From NCBI RefSeq assembly GCF_003477605.1, contig NZ_QUDR01000010.1, positions 43,102-107,101 on the forward strand: 64,000 nucleotides of DNA, read 5' to 3'. The notes below the pieces were generated by a model, which was not told the origin of the DNA, searched no databases, and was given only the letters and a program-made list of their open reading frames with translations. Positions 44,735-55,270 of this stretch are shown piece after piece. Every line of letters begins with the position of its first letter. The stretch's first letter is position 1. Made by a program: the position numbers and the translations under genes. This DNA is from Clostridium sp. AF37-5 (GTDB lineage Bacteria > Bacillota > Clostridia > Lachnospirales > Lachnospiraceae).

Positions 44735-47700
44735 ATGAAGAAAACAGGAAAAGAAGGAATCCAAAAGGGCATTATCAGTGGTACATTAGCTGTGGTATTG
44801 GTACTCACTGCTGTCGTGGGAGTGGATTTTTCCACTAGGAAAGATGCAAAAGCAGGAACAGGTATGAATACGGGAACATCCCGGGCAGCCGTTACGGAAG
44901 AACTGACTGCCAAGCGGAGCAAATTTGTCAAACAGTTTGCCTTGTCTGATGGCAGTTTTATCGCTGCCATTTATTCCATGCCCATCCATTACAAAAAGAA
45001 CGGAAGATGGAAAGAAATCAACACCACTCTGGTGAAATCAGGAAAAACTAAATATAAAACAAAAGCGACGGATTTATCCATCAAAGTCTCGAAAAAAGCA
45101 AATAAAAAATCCGTTGTATCTCTGAAGCGGGGAAAAACCAGCTTATCCATCGCCTTAAAAAGAAAAAAACTCAAACAATCCAAAGCAAAGATCAGTAATC
45201 CAAAGAAAACGACATACACTGATGTTCTGAACCAGAACACAGTAACATACAAAAAAGTCCTGAAGAATACTAACGTCTCCTATGACATTTTTCCGGAAAA
45301 AGTGCAGGAGATTGTTTCCATCAATAAAAAACAGAAAAATAAATCTCTTTCCTTCAAATTGAATACAAAGCTGAAAGTAAAGGTGAAGGGCAAAAAGGTT
45401 TATTTCAAGACCCAAAAGGGTAAAACCAAATTTACCCGGATGAGCACCAAGATTACCGATGCCAATGGAGTATCGACAACCAACGTAAAACTTTCCTATA
45501 ACAAAAAGACAAAAACATTGAAAGTAACACCAAATAAAAAGTGGTGGAACAGCAAAAAGAGAAAATTCCCGGTAGAAATCCGGACAACATACATAACAAA
45601 CAAGCACAGCAGAGATGTAAAAGTGGGAGCTGCCTATGCCGGCGCACCAAACAGCAACTTCGGTTACGACAAATCTTTGCTCCTGCAGGCAAATAAATGT
45701 GTGGCATTTACCAAGATGTCCACGCTTTCCGAACTAAAAAATGAAGATGTGCAGATTCGGGATGCGGCATTACATATCAAGAATGAAAAGACATTAAAAT
45801 TAGGGGCTGGAAAGACCTTTGACATCGGTGTCCACAAAGTGACACAGAACTGGAACGTCAACAAACTGACTTATAACAACCGACCGGCGTATGAAGCGGG
45901 TGCCGCAGCAACTGTGGGAATACAGAAGGCAGGGAAATACCAGTGCGATGTGACTGATATTGTAAAGGCATGGTATGCGGGAGAAGCCAATTACGGTGTG
46001 GCACTGGTGGCAGATAATTCTAACCGTTCTTACCAGGCAAAAATAGACCGGAATCCATACTTCACTGTGCATTATGAGGTGGTGGGATTTGAAGGCGCTG
46101 TGGAGCTAAAAGAATCTGTTCCTGTTACCCGGTCTGTGATTACAGCAGGACAGGAGAATTACTATTACTTTGACACCAAGCCGGGCATTGCATATGACAT
46201 TTACGCCGATTCCTCCATTGACACACAGGCAACCATGTACGACACAGCTAAAAATCAGGTTGCCTATGACGACAATTCCGGATTGGATAACAACTTCCTC
46301 TTTACCGGAGCCTATAACGGACGGAAATATCTGAAAGTCAGCGTCAAAAACAAAGGAACCGGGGATTACACCCTTACCCTGAAAAAGCGTTTTGCAATTC
46401 CGGAACCAACGGGAATCAAAGGACAGGATAAGTATACCATCACCTGGAATGCGGTAGAGAACGCCAAAGAATATCTCGTCTGCGTTTACGATGGAGGAAA
46501 GAAAATCAGTGAGGTGGTTGTGACAGGTACTTCCTATGATTATGTTTATACCAATGAAACGGCGGGAAAGACGCTGGGATTTACTGTTGCTGCGAGGGAA
46601 AATGCTTCCCTGACAGGAGAAACATCCCGGATGATTTATAATACGGACAGCCAGTCTGAATGGGTATATACTACACCAATGCAGGAAACAAGAAAAAATG
46701 GTTCAGCGGCTACGCTGGATAGAAAGATCTATGTGCTTGGCGGGGAAAATGCTTCCGGTTCTCTGAATACCTTTGCGGTTTATGATACAGAAAGAAAGAC
46801 ATGGGAAAGTCTGCCGGCATACCCAGGCACAGAAAGCGGTATCTGTAAAGCAGCCATGTTTGCATACAATAACGAAATCTATGTCATCGGCGGACAGACA
46901 GATACGGGAGTGACGGCAAAACTTCTCAAATCTGTGTATGCTTATAACATAGAGACCAGACAGTGGCAGAAAAAGGCGGACTTGGCAGAGGGCAGAACTA
47001 ATCTGGCAACAGCGCTCAGCAAGGATAAGGTTTACACATGGACAAAGGCAGGTACCACGGATAAAGCAGAAATTTATGACATCAAAACCGATATCTGGGA
47101 GACGGCAGTTCTGCCGGATACCAGTGCGGTCATTGCTGCAGCAAGTGTGGATAACCGTGTGTTTGTGTTAAAAGAGGACGGAGAGAAGATGTTCTGGCAG
47201 GAGTATCTCCCGGAGGACAATCTCTTTGAGGACGCCGGAACCGTGTGTCCGTTTGCTGCTTCGGATATCTATGGTACTCCTGTAGTAATCAGCGGAAAAA
47301 TCTATATGGCAAAAACAGAGGAGACAAAGGAAGTTCTGGTGTATGATGCTTACTCTGATGAGTGGAACAGAATTTCTGATATGAACCTGACAAAGAAGGA
47401 TTCCATGCTGGCCGCTTCAGGTAACGACATTTACAGCATTGGCGGAGAAATGGCAGGCTTTGGTGTTCTGGATACGGTAGAGCAGTATACGGTAAAAGTA
47501 CAGACCACCACAAAACAGATGGCAGTGAATGAGGGAGAATCCTATGAATTACAGGTAACTGCTGGGAACTTAAAAAAGGGACAGGCAAAGATTGTCACGG
47601 TAAACGTCAACCCGGAGGAAATGGAAATCCAGAACGCATCCTCTTTTGAAACAGAGGACGATCTGAAAGAAGGGGCAGACGGCGTTACCTTATTAAAATA

Positions 47701-47845
47701 TCAGCCGAAAAAAGGCGTAATCGTGCTGAAACTGACCGGAAGTCTGGAGCGGGGAGAATCGTATGAGACTTACCAGTCTATCCCAGTGGAAGCAAAGATA
47801 ACCGGGAAAACAACAGTAGAGATTACCTTGACAGAAGAAAAGTAA
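44735..47845 (+). CDS. Secreted DNRLRE/Kelch-repeat protein of the RHS locus
   Basis: 1036 residues, ATG after ATGAGGGAGGTTTTTC. Signal peptide (IISGTLAVVLVLTAVVGV). The N-terminal third is very Lys-rich and resembles the lead part of RHS/WapA proteins (FALSDGSFIAAIYSMPIHYKKNGRWKEINTTL). A DNRLRE-type domain follows at about 290-450 (TYNNRPAYEAG, DVTDIVKAWYAGEANYGVAL), then Fn3-like and Kelch repeats at about 640-920 (KIYVLGGENASGSLN..., EIYVIGGQTDTG...). No sortase motif. Probably a wall-associated partner of the RHS toxin downstream. Directly follows agrD, so it may be a quorum-controlled target. Confidence 0.75.
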   Translation: MKKTGKEGIQKGIISGTLAVVLVLTAVVGVDFSTRKDAKAGTGMNTGTSRAAVTEELTAKRSKFVKQFALSDGSFIAAIYSMPIHYKKNGRWKEINTTLVKSGKTKYKTKATDLSIKVSKKANKKSVVSLKRGKTSLSIALKRKKLKQSKAKISNPKKTTYTDVLNQNTVTYKKVLKNTNVSYDIFPEKVQEIVSINKKQKNKSLSFKLNTKLKVKVKGKKVYFKTQKGKTKFTRMSTKITDANGVSTTNVKLSYNKKTKTLKVTPNKKWWNSKKRKFPVEIRTTYITNKHSRDVKVGAAYAGAPNSNFGYDKSLLLQANKCVAFTKMSTLSELKNEDVQIRDAALHIKNEKTLKLGAGKTFDIGVHKVTQNWNVNKLTYNNRPAYEAGAAATVGIQKAGKYQCDVTDIVKAWYAGEANYGVALVADNSNRSYQAKIDRNPYFTVHYEVVGFEGAVELKESVPVTRSVITAGQENYYYFDTKPGIAYDIYADSSIDTQATMYDTAKNQVAYDDNSGLDNNFLFTGAYNGRKYLKVSVKNKGTGDYTLTLKKRFAIPEPTGIKGQDKYTITWNAVENAKEYLVCVYDGGKKISEVVVTGTSYDYVYTNETAGKTLGFTVAARENASLTGETSRMIYNTDSQSEWVYTTPMQETRKNGSAATLDRKIYVLGGENASGSLNTFAVYDTERKTWESLPAYPGTESGICKAAMFAYNNEIYVIGGQTDTGVTAKLLKSVYAYNIETRQWQKKADLAEGRTNLATALSKDKVYTWTKAGTTDKAEIYDIKTDIWETAVLPDTSAVIAAASVDNRVFVLKEDGEKMFWQEYLPEDNLFEDAGTVCPFAASDIYGTPVVISGKIYMAKTEETKEVLVYDAYSDEWNRISDMNLTKKDSMLAASGNDIYSIGGEMAGFGVLDTVEQYTVKVQTTTKQMAVNEGESYELQVTAGNLKKGQAKIVTVNVNPEEMEIQNASSFETEDDLKEGADGVTLLKYQPKKGVIVLKLTGSLERGESYETYQSIPVEAKITGKTTVEITLTEEK

Positions 47846-47866
47846 TAATGCGGGGATTCGTTCGTT

Positions 47867-48574
47867 ATGAAAAACATAATGGGCGAGTCCTGTTTGTCGT
47901 GCAGGGAAAATATAGAATCCGGAATGGGGGAGTTATCATTGAGGAAACCAAAAAGAAAAGAAATCGGGATTGCAGCAGCCGTAGTGCTTGTCATGTGTTT
48001 GCTTGCGGGAACCAGCATAATCATAAGGAATCATCAAAATCAAAAGAAACTGGAAGAAAAGAAAGAGGAAGTCTATCAATCCCTTTCGGCGACGGACCGT
48101 GAAACCGCTGATCTGTATGCGGAACTTTATGAAACGGATCGGGAAGAGGTCGCAAAGATACAGGCGGAAACAAAGGACTGGGAGAAGACCGGTAGGAAAT
48201 TGGAACAGGATTTTTTCACCATCCCGGAAAATACCAAGTACCAGATGGAACAGGAAGGTTACAGTCTGGATGATCTGGAACAGGCAGAGAAACTGTCCGT
48301 AAAAACCGGACGAAAAGCCATCGAGTTAGCAAAGGAAAAGGGAAAAACATCCGAAAACAGGCAATGGTTTGATGTGGTGAAGGATAGTGAGATTCTCAGC
48401 ACGGAAGAACAGTTGGGATTGTCAAAGGAGCAGATACAGCAGTTAAAAGACAAATCCCTCAGTAAAGAGGAACGGATAGAAGTGGCGGTTCTGTTATTGA
48501 ATGAGACTTATAGCTTTGGGGAAGTGCTGAAAGAACTGGATGCGGGGAAAACAGTGGAAGAATTAGAAAAATAA
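47867..48574 (+). CDS. Membrane-anchored helical protein of unknown function
   Basis: About 235 residues; the start is uncertain (ATG 47867, ATG 47924 or a TTG at 47939 that sits well after GGGGGAG). One membrane helix (GIAAAVVLVMCLLAGTSIIII-like) then a long charged helical domain. It lies between the DNRLRE/Kelch protein and the RHS protein with small gaps, so all three are probably one operon. No family recognised. Confidence 0.65.
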   Translation: MKNIMGESCLSCRENIESGMGELSLRKPKRKEIGIAAAVVLVMCLLAGTSIIIRNHQNQKKLEEKKEEVYQSLSATDRETADLYAELYETDREEVAKIQAETKDWEKTGRKLEQDFFTIPENTKYQMEQEGYSLDDLEQAEKLSVKTGRKAIELAKEKGKTSENRQWFDVVKDSEILSTEEQLGLSKEQIQQLKDKSLSKEERIEVAVLLLNETYSFGEVLKELDAGKTVEELEK

Positions 48575-48619
48575 AATTCTGATTGATAGCTGATAGAGTA
48601 AGAAAGGAGTTTGAAATCT

Positions 48620-51600
48620 ATGAGAAGATTAGGAAAGATGTTGTTTGGAGCAATAACCGTTGCTGTGATAGGTGGAACCGGTTTGTGCGCAAACAGTAGT
48701 ATATGCCGGGCGGCAGGAGAAAACCTCACTGTTGGGGAGGTGTACAATACTGCATTGGAGGCATCCTATGGCGATACCTTCCGCGGTGTATATGAAAACT
48801 ATCTTGCCGGCTCTCCGCTGGAAGCAGAGAAAGCCGATGGTGTAGACACAGCCACCGGGCATCTGATGCTTTCCCGGAATGACCTGTCACTGGAGGGGAC
48901 AGGCGGCATGGATTTTGAACTCAACCGCTACTATGACAGCAATGAAGCCAATCTTGGTCATGCTACGGTAGAGTATTTAGACGAAATTTCTCTGGATACG
49001 GTATGGGTACATTATAAGGCAGAAGATGGAAGTGATCATAAAATAGTGGTAAATACTGCCTTGTTGGAAAAACACAAAAATGCATTGAAAAACCTTCTGG
49101 TTACCTACACTAAAGGAGAAGTGCGGAGAGATGAGGAAGTTTCTGAGGATACCCAGCGCACAAAGATTGTCAGCAACGAAGGACACAATGTCTATGGTCT
49201 GGCAAGCGGCTGGCGGTATGATTTTCCCTGGATAGAAACCGTCACACTGAAAGAGGAGGAAGGCTGGGGCAAAGAAGCCAAATACCTGCATTACGGAAGT
49301 GCGGGAGTGATGAATATCGAGACAGAAAAAGACAATGACAACAGTTGTTATCGTATCAGGGGGTTGAAGGGTTATAATTACGATGATATTAAACTGGAAG
49401 ATTGGAATAAGACGGTAGACGGTATCGCCTGCAAGTACCTTCTTCGTGACAAAACGGGACTCCGTACCTATTTTAACGAAAATGGAGTGGTTGTGTTACA
49501 GAAAGATGCCCATGACAACAAGATTATTTATACATACACCGACGAAATTTACTTTAGTAAAATCACAGATTCTGTCGGGCGGGAGATTGCATTTCATTAT
49601 CAAGAGGATGATGGGGAAAAGACGCTGGCATCAGTCACTGTCCAGGGGAAAACTGTCGAGGGAGGCGTGTCCCGGGAAACCATTACTTATGAAACGGAGG
49701 AGAAATCCTATACACCCCTGCATGGTGACCGGCTGCATGGTGTAATCCTTGTTGGTGCAACAGTGGACGGCAGTAAGGAAAAATACAGTTACAAGACTGT
49801 GGAGCGGCTGGTCAACACTTCCGGCGCCGGAGTAGCGTCACAGCGAGTTTCCACTAACCAGAGTTATCTGCTGACCAAAGTAACCGCAGACGGAAGCGAA
49901 CAGCACTATGAATACCGTGCCTGCTCCCTGCGGGGAGAAAAGAAATCCGGAACCGACCAGAAACGAGACGTGGTAACGGAGCAGTTCTATGTCACCAGGG
50001 AGTATGAGAAGGATACGAAAACCGGAAAAAAATCAAACGGAATCAAATATGATTATTTCCAGAAGCAGGGGAACAGTCTGATTTCCTTTGCTGATTTTCA
50101 GGAATCACAGGATGAGGTTTGGCAGTATGGCAACAGCGGATTAAAGACGGTAACCGTAGTCAGTACTTTCAATCCCAACAAATATAAAACCAACGGAAAG
50201 TATTACGATTATAAGTATAAGAAATCAAAAATTAATTCGGAAAATCTTCATCTGAAAAGCAGCACAAAGAAAAATGTCAGTGTTTGTATCTACAATGAAA
50301 ACAAGCTACTGGTTGACCAGGTGGATTATGGACCAGAAAAAGTGGAAAGCAGCTACACATATGACAGGGATGGGAATGGTTCTCTCGTTACATTAGAAAC
50401 CAGCAAATGTTATGGTAAAAAGGGGAGTGGAAAAGTCACTTCAAAGCAGGGGTATACCTACGACAAATACCGGAATCTCCTGACAGAAAAATCGCCTAAG
50501 GCATACCTTGCGAAAAATAAGGGAAAAGAATATCTGCACACAGTAACATATGCTTACTACAATACGGATACTGGCTATCCGGCAGAGGACAAGCCTTTCT
50601 GTTTGTGTACTCTGATAAGGCAGGAATTCTATGATTCTGTAAAGACAAAAATCAAATTGGAAAGCAAGATAACTTCTAATGGCATTGACTATAGTAGCAT
50701 CTCCGAGCAGAGAAGTGTTAATGGCACTGCCTATAAAACGATATCAAAAACAGATTTCCAATACGATGCGCAGGGAAATGAAACTCAGGGAAAAGTTTTT
50801 CCAACCTATGGCAGTGACGGGGAAAAGGAAATCATCCAGAATAATTATACATATAATGTGCTGGGACAGCAGACTAAAAAGAATGTTACGCTGAATTCTG
50901 AAAAAAATCCAGCGTCAAACCGAACATACACGGAAGAAGAGACAGTATACGATTCTTTTGGAAATTGCCTGTCTACCACAGACAAGGATGGTCTTGTCAC
51001 AAAAACCTCCTACGACCCAGAAACTGGAGACAAAAAAGAAACTATAGAGGCAGTGGGGACGGAGTATGAATCCAAAGACAAGGGATATGTATCCACGGAT
51101 GCCTTGAAAACCATGATGCTGGATGAGTATGGTCGCACCTCTATTGACATACAGGATGCTTTTGGCAATACAATCATCAGCAAGGATGAAGCATCCGGTA
51201 CATGGACAGAAAGTGTTTATGAATATGGAACGGAAACTGGGGGACAGGAAGACGCCCCGGACTTAGAGCAGGAAGAAAATGATCGCTTGCTGGAGGAACG
51301 GACGTATACATTCCAGCCCGATGAAAAGAAATTTATTGTCAATGAAGACGGCAAAACGATTCCTAATTTTTATATTACGGGCAGAGGAAACAAAGTCCTA
51401 AGTGGCAGTAAATATTTTTATGATGACCTAGGTGAACAGATAGGCAGTGCCAGTTTCAGCAATGGGGAACTTGATGCAAAACACTGTACTTCATGGAACT
51501 TTACTAAAGAGGACACAGAAGTCATTGGTGAGGAGGATGTCGCCCAGACGATTACTACCAGTTACAGCAAGGAACTAAATCCATCAGCATATCAGTCGGA

Positions 51601-54600
51601 GGTGGATACGGACAATTATTATGACCAGTTTAATGATGACGTGCTGAGCGAGAGTATTACAAAAACTGTGGCAGACGCAGAAGGAAACATCCTGTCCGAG
51701 ACAAGAACAACCATCCGGGGAAAAAACCGTTCCGAGGTTGTTTCAACATATGAGACAGACAATTTTGGAAGAAATGTCAAGGAAAACATAGTTACGAAAA
51801 AACAGCAGGATGGTAAATGGCTTCCAATCTACGAGACACAGACTCTGTTTACTTATGATGATAACGGAAATATCAGCCGGACAGAGACAAAGAGCCGGAA
51901 AGAGGGTGAGGCAGATTGGCAGACACAGATTGTAAAAACAGACTATGACGACCAGGGAAATGTCACAAGGGAATATACTCCAAGGGGTGCGAAAGAAGGA
52001 GTTTCCTCAAACTATACTTATGATATTCTTGGCCAGATGATAAAGGCAGAATATCCATTGGAAAAGGAAGATGGAAACATCCATTACCAGACCACCATTA
52101 CAGAGTATGATACCGCAGGAAATGTTATAGCACAGAATAACAAAATAGACGCTGACAGGACAGCAAGAACCGAGTATAGTTATGACAAACGGGGCAGTCT
52201 TGTTATGGTAAAAAACTGTATGGAAGATGGAAAAGCACAATATGTCCAGTATGTTTATGATATCATGGGAAACAAAGTGCGCCAGTTTGCCGGCATGACC
52301 AGCCCTTTAACCATATCCGTTTCCGAAATATCCGATAAAAACGGAGAAGCTTCTGGTAGCGGGACAGAAGCAGGAAATGCAGCGAAAGGAAGTGAATCCG
52401 GAGAAACGAGAGAGGAAGCAGATACCTTTTCCTATGCAGGAAAAAGTTACCGCCTTACTGTCAATGGAAAGAAAAAGACGGACACTATTGCCGAGACAAA
52501 GTATGAGTATAATGAGAAAAATGAACTGGTGGCACTTATTGACCCGGAGGGGAGAAAAGAGAGTTATTCTTATGATGAAAACAGCAATCTCACAAAAACC
52601 GTAGATAAAAATGGCAATACTCTGAAAAACACCTACGACTATCAAAACCGCCTGACGGAGATGGTGGCAAAAGAGAAGAAGACAGGGAAAGAAACCGCTC
52701 ACACTTATACTTACAATGCCTATGGGGATGTGGAAACCCGGGATGATACCAGATTTAGCTATGGTGATGTGTCTGGGCAGGTTACTAGAGAGACAACAAA
52801 ACTTACCAAGAATAAGGACATTGTCAAAAGTTATGCCTACGACAGTGCCGACAATAAGTCTGCCTTTGACGTGACTATAGGCGGGGAAAATAAACTTTCT
52901 CTCCGCTATGCTTATGATGGGGAATCCAAACTGGCTTCCGTTACCGATGATAAAGGTAATCAGATAGTGGGATATGCCTATGACGACAATGGTAACCTGT
53001 CAGAGAGGAAAGTGTCGGGAAATAACCTGACCGCCACTTACACCTGCGATTACCAGAACCGCCTGACAGGAATGAAGAACCAGACGGGCAGTGCCGGGGT
53101 GGTATCTGAGTACAGCTTGGAATACTTAGAAAACGGGCAGAAGTCCAAGGAAGTTTTTTCGGTTCTTGACAAAGATGGAAAGAAGCGAAGCAGCACAGCC
53201 GCCTATACCTATGATTTGCTGGGGCGTATCAGGAAAGAGACCAGAACCGAAAGCGAAGACATCACCTATTCTTACGACAGTAATAACAACCGTAAGGAAA
53301 TGAAGGTGGGAAATAAGATCACTGCTTACCGTTATAATAAAAATGACGAACTGCTCTGCACAGACACCTTAAATACGAATACGGAGGAGGATTCCGTTGT
53401 TATCTATAAAAATGATAAGAACGGAAACCAGCTTGCCACGGTCAACCGTTATGAAATCCCAAGCGACAAGAAAGACAGCACGTATATTGATATCGACTTA
53501 ACGTTGGGAGATAATCGTCTTAATGAAAATGTAGTCAATCATTACAATGCGCTAAATCAGTTGACACAGACGCTTACGAAAAATTATAAGGTAAACTATA
53601 CTTACGATGCCGAGGGACTGCGTACTAGCAAGACTGTGAATGGAGAAAAAACAGTTTTTGTCTGGGACGGGGATCAACTGGTAATGGAACTCTCTGACAG
53701 CGGCAAGGTGCAGAAGCGGTATATCTGTGGAAATGACCTTGTATATGCGGATCAGGGAGAAGGAACAGAGAAGCAGTATTATGTCAAAAATCCTCATGGC
53801 GATGTGGTACAGTTGACGGATGAAAGTGGCAAAGTCATCAAGACCTATGAGTATGATTCCTTCGGGAATGAAGTGAACCCGGATAGAAAGGATGAGAATC
53901 CTTTCCGCTATTGTGGTGAATACTACGATAAGGAGACGGATGCCATTTATCTCCGAGCCAGGTATTACCAGCCATACTTGGGAAGATTTCTAACAAGGGA
54001 TACCTATACAGGTGATGAGGAAGATTCTCTGAGTTTACACTTGTATACTTACTGCGGAAATGATGGGGTAAATAGGGTAGATCCGAGTGGGAATATTTGG
54101 GAGACTATATTTGATATAGTGAGTCTGGGAGATAGTATTTACTCAATGTGTACAAATCCGTCATGGGAAAATGCGGGATATTTACTATGGGATGCAGCCT
54201 CTCTTATTCCGGGAGTACCGGGTTCTTATGTAGCGAAAGTACCTGCGAAAACAGCTAAAGTTGCGAAGACTGCAGCTAAAGTAAGCAAAGTGGGAAAAGG
54301 TACAAGGGCAGCTTCAAAGTCATTAAGAACAGCAAGCAAGGCGAAACGAGCAAAAGTTCTTTATAAGAATAAAAAATATATCAACAAGGCAAAAAAACTA
54401 AAAGTAAAGAAGATTGCCCATATAAAAAGGGCAACTGAAAAAATAACCAAAAAGGGAATAAAAAAAGCTATACCAAGCAAGGTTGTAAATGCATTAAGAA
54501 ACTATAAATCCAAGTTTTGGAGAGTTTCTAATCAGACATTATTATTGGATAAAAAGGGAATGAAACATATTTTGGAGAGGCATCATCCTTTATATTGGAA

Positions 54601-54811
54601 TGGCACAGTAAAAGCGACGCAATCTTTTTTGGATAAAAAAATGACAGTAAAAGATATACAGGATGTTGTGGGAAAAATAATTGCACAAAATAGAAATAAG
54701 GTTATCACTAAGGGAACTAATTCATTATATCAAATTAGTGGAGTTGTGGATGGGAAAAAATATGTAGTTGGCATAAGCAAAGGAAGAATAGGGCAATTTT
54801 ATCCTAAATAA
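48620..54811 (+). CDS. RHS-repeat polymorphic toxin
   Basis: 2063 residues from ATG 48620, 11 nt after AAGGAG. Signal peptide (MLFGAITVAVIGGTGLCA), an RHS N-terminal part (ATGHLMLSRNDLSLEGTG), then many YD repeats (for example YDENSNLTKTVDKNGN, YTYDAEGLRTSKTVNG). The shell closes with the RHS core end PYLGRFLTRDTYTG...NRVDPSG (about residue 1780-1825). The C-terminal 240 residues are the variable toxin part: a hydrophobic and Lys-rich linker, then about 90 residues with KHILERHHPLYWNG, DIQDVVGKIIAQNRN and GRIGQFYP, which look like a BECR-type RNase toxin. The toxin family is an inference. The shell would enclose and deliver the toxin to neighbouring cells. Confidence 0.85.
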   Translation: MRRLGKMLFGAITVAVIGGTGLCANSSICRAAGENLTVGEVYNTALEASYGDTFRGVYENYLAGSPLEAEKADGVDTATGHLMLSRNDLSLEGTGGMDFELNRYYDSNEANLGHATVEYLDEISLDTVWVHYKAEDGSDHKIVVNTALLEKHKNALKNLLVTYTKGEVRRDEEVSEDTQRTKIVSNEGHNVYGLASGWRYDFPWIETVTLKEEEGWGKEAKYLHYGSAGVMNIETEKDNDNSCYRIRGLKGYNYDDIKLEDWNKTVDGIACKYLLRDKTGLRTYFNENGVVVLQKDAHDNKIIYTYTDEIYFSKITDSVGREIAFHYQEDDGEKTLASVTVQGKTVEGGVSRETITYETEEKSYTPLHGDRLHGVILVGATVDGSKEKYSYKTVERLVNTSGAGVASQRVSTNQSYLLTKVTADGSEQHYEYRACSLRGEKKSGTDQKRDVVTEQFYVTREYEKDTKTGKKSNGIKYDYFQKQGNSLISFADFQESQDEVWQYGNSGLKTVTVVSTFNPNKYKTNGKYYDYKYKKSKINSENLHLKSSTKKNVSVCIYNENKLLVDQVDYGPEKVESSYTYDRDGNGSLVTLETSKCYGKKGSGKVTSKQGYTYDKYRNLLTEKSPKAYLAKNKGKEYLHTVTYAYYNTDTGYPAEDKPFCLCTLIRQEFYDSVKTKIKLESKITSNGIDYSSISEQRSVNGTAYKTISKTDFQYDAQGNETQGKVFPTYGSDGEKEIIQNNYTYNVLGQQTKKNVTLNSEKNPASNRTYTEEETVYDSFGNCLSTTDKDGLVTKTSYDPETGDKKETIEAVGTEYESKDKGYVSTDALKTMMLDEYGRTSIDIQDAFGNTIISKDEASGTWTESVYEYGTETGGQEDAPDLEQEENDRLLEERTYTFQPDEKKFIVNEDGKTIPNFYITGRGNKVLSGSKYFYDDLGEQIGSASFSNGELDAKHCTSWNFTKEDTEVIGEEDVAQTITTSYSKELNPSAYQSEVDTDNYYDQFNDDVLSESITKTVADAEGNILSETRTTIRGKNRSEVVSTYETDNFGRNVKENIVTKKQQDGKWLPIYETQTLFTYDDNGNISRTETKSRKEGEADWQTQIVKTDYDDQGNVTREYTPRGAKEGVSSNYTYDILGQMIKAEYPLEKEDGNIHYQTTITEYDTAGNVIAQNNKIDADRTARTEYSYDKRGSLVMVKNCMEDGKAQYVQYVYDIMGNKVRQFAGMTSPLTISVSEISDKNGEASGSGTEAGNAAKGSESGETREEADTFSYAGKSYRLTVNGKKKTDTIAETKYEYNEKNELVALIDPEGRKESYSYDENSNLTKTVDKNGNTLKNTYDYQNRLTEMVAKEKKTGKETAHTYTYNAYGDVETRDDTRFSYGDVSGQVTRETTKLTKNKDIVKSYAYDSADNKSAFDVTIGGENKLSLRYAYDGESKLASVTDDKGNQIVGYAYDDNGNLSERKVSGNNLTATYTCDYQNRLTGMKNQTGSAGVVSEYSLEYLENGQKSKEVFSVLDKDGKKRSSTAAYTYDLLGRIRKETRTESEDITYSYDSNNNRKEMKVGNKITAYRYNKNDELLCTDTLNTNTEEDSVVIYKNDKNGNQLATVNRYEIPSDKKDSTYIDIDLTLGDNRLNENVVNHYNALNQLTQTLTKNYKVNYTYDAEGLRTSKTVNGEKTVFVWDGDQLVMELSDSGKVQKRYICGNDLVYADQGEGTEKQYYVKNPHGDVVQLTDESGKVIKTYEYDSFGNEVNPDRKDENPFRYCGEYYDKETDAIYLRARYYQPYLGRFLTRDTYTGDEEDSLSLHLYTYCGNDGVNRVDPSGNIWETIFDIVSLGDSIYSMCTNPSWENAGYLLWDAASLIPGVPGSYVAKVPAKTAKVAKTAAKVSKVGKGTRAASKSLRTASKAKRAKVLYKNKKYINKAKKLKVKKIAHIKRATEKITKKGIKKAIPSKVVNALRNYKSKFWRVSNQTLLLDKKGMKHILERHHPLYWNGTVKATQSFLDKKMTVKDIQDVVGKIIAQNRNKVITKGTNSLYQISGVVDGKKYVVGISKGRIGQFYPK

Positions 54812-54824
54812 TATCTGGTTTATA

Positions 54825-55001
54825 ATGTATAAAACAGTAGAAAGGACGGGCTTAGTATTATTCATTCCGCTGGATGATGGTAAATTCCGATTAATAATCG
54901 CATTTTTGTGTGTAATATACTGTTTTTCAGCGTTTTCATATGCTATTATATACAAAAAAGTTGGAATTTACAAAATAGATTTGTTTGACAATAGAGGATA
55001 G
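54825..55001 (+). CDS. Small membrane protein after the RHS toxin
   Basis: 58 residues, start ATG 54825 inside TATAATGTAT, no strong ribosome site. It has one clear membrane helix (LIIAFLCVIYCFSAFSYAIIY). The position directly after a toxin gene is where an immunity gene is expected, but the sequence resembles no immunity family I know and may be a remnant. The better immunity candidate is at 56893. Confidence 0.4.
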   Translation: MYKTVERTGLVLFIPLDDGKFRLIIAFLCVIYCFSAFSYAIIYKKVGIYKIDLFDNRG

Positions 55002-55095
55002 TGTCAAGTGACATATGAAAAAACGAGCCAAGAAAAAAGGCTCATATTGAACCTTGACAACTGTAGATATTTTACTTTTTGGATAGTGACGCCAT

Positions 55096-55217
55096 CCTTG
55101 AGGGCGCACAAAAGCAATGCTCTGATCGTTATAACGACGGCGAGAAACTCAGGAACAGTTCTAAATCTCTCCATCGATATCATAGCATTCTAGCATTGCC
55201 TTTGTGTGCCTTCAAGG
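55096..55217. repeat. Long imperfect inverted repeat (26-bp arms)
   Basis: 55096-55121 and 55192-55217 are reverse complements at 23 of 26 positions. Most changes would keep G-U pairs if transcribed. The 70-nt loop holds GGAACAGTTCT, which recurs at 55274 near the transposase end. A structured RNA or a transposon end is possible. Confidence 0.6.
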
Positions 55218-55270
55218 ACACAGCCGTAAGCGGAACTTACGGTGGCTGATATTTAACTCGGGCTCCAAAT

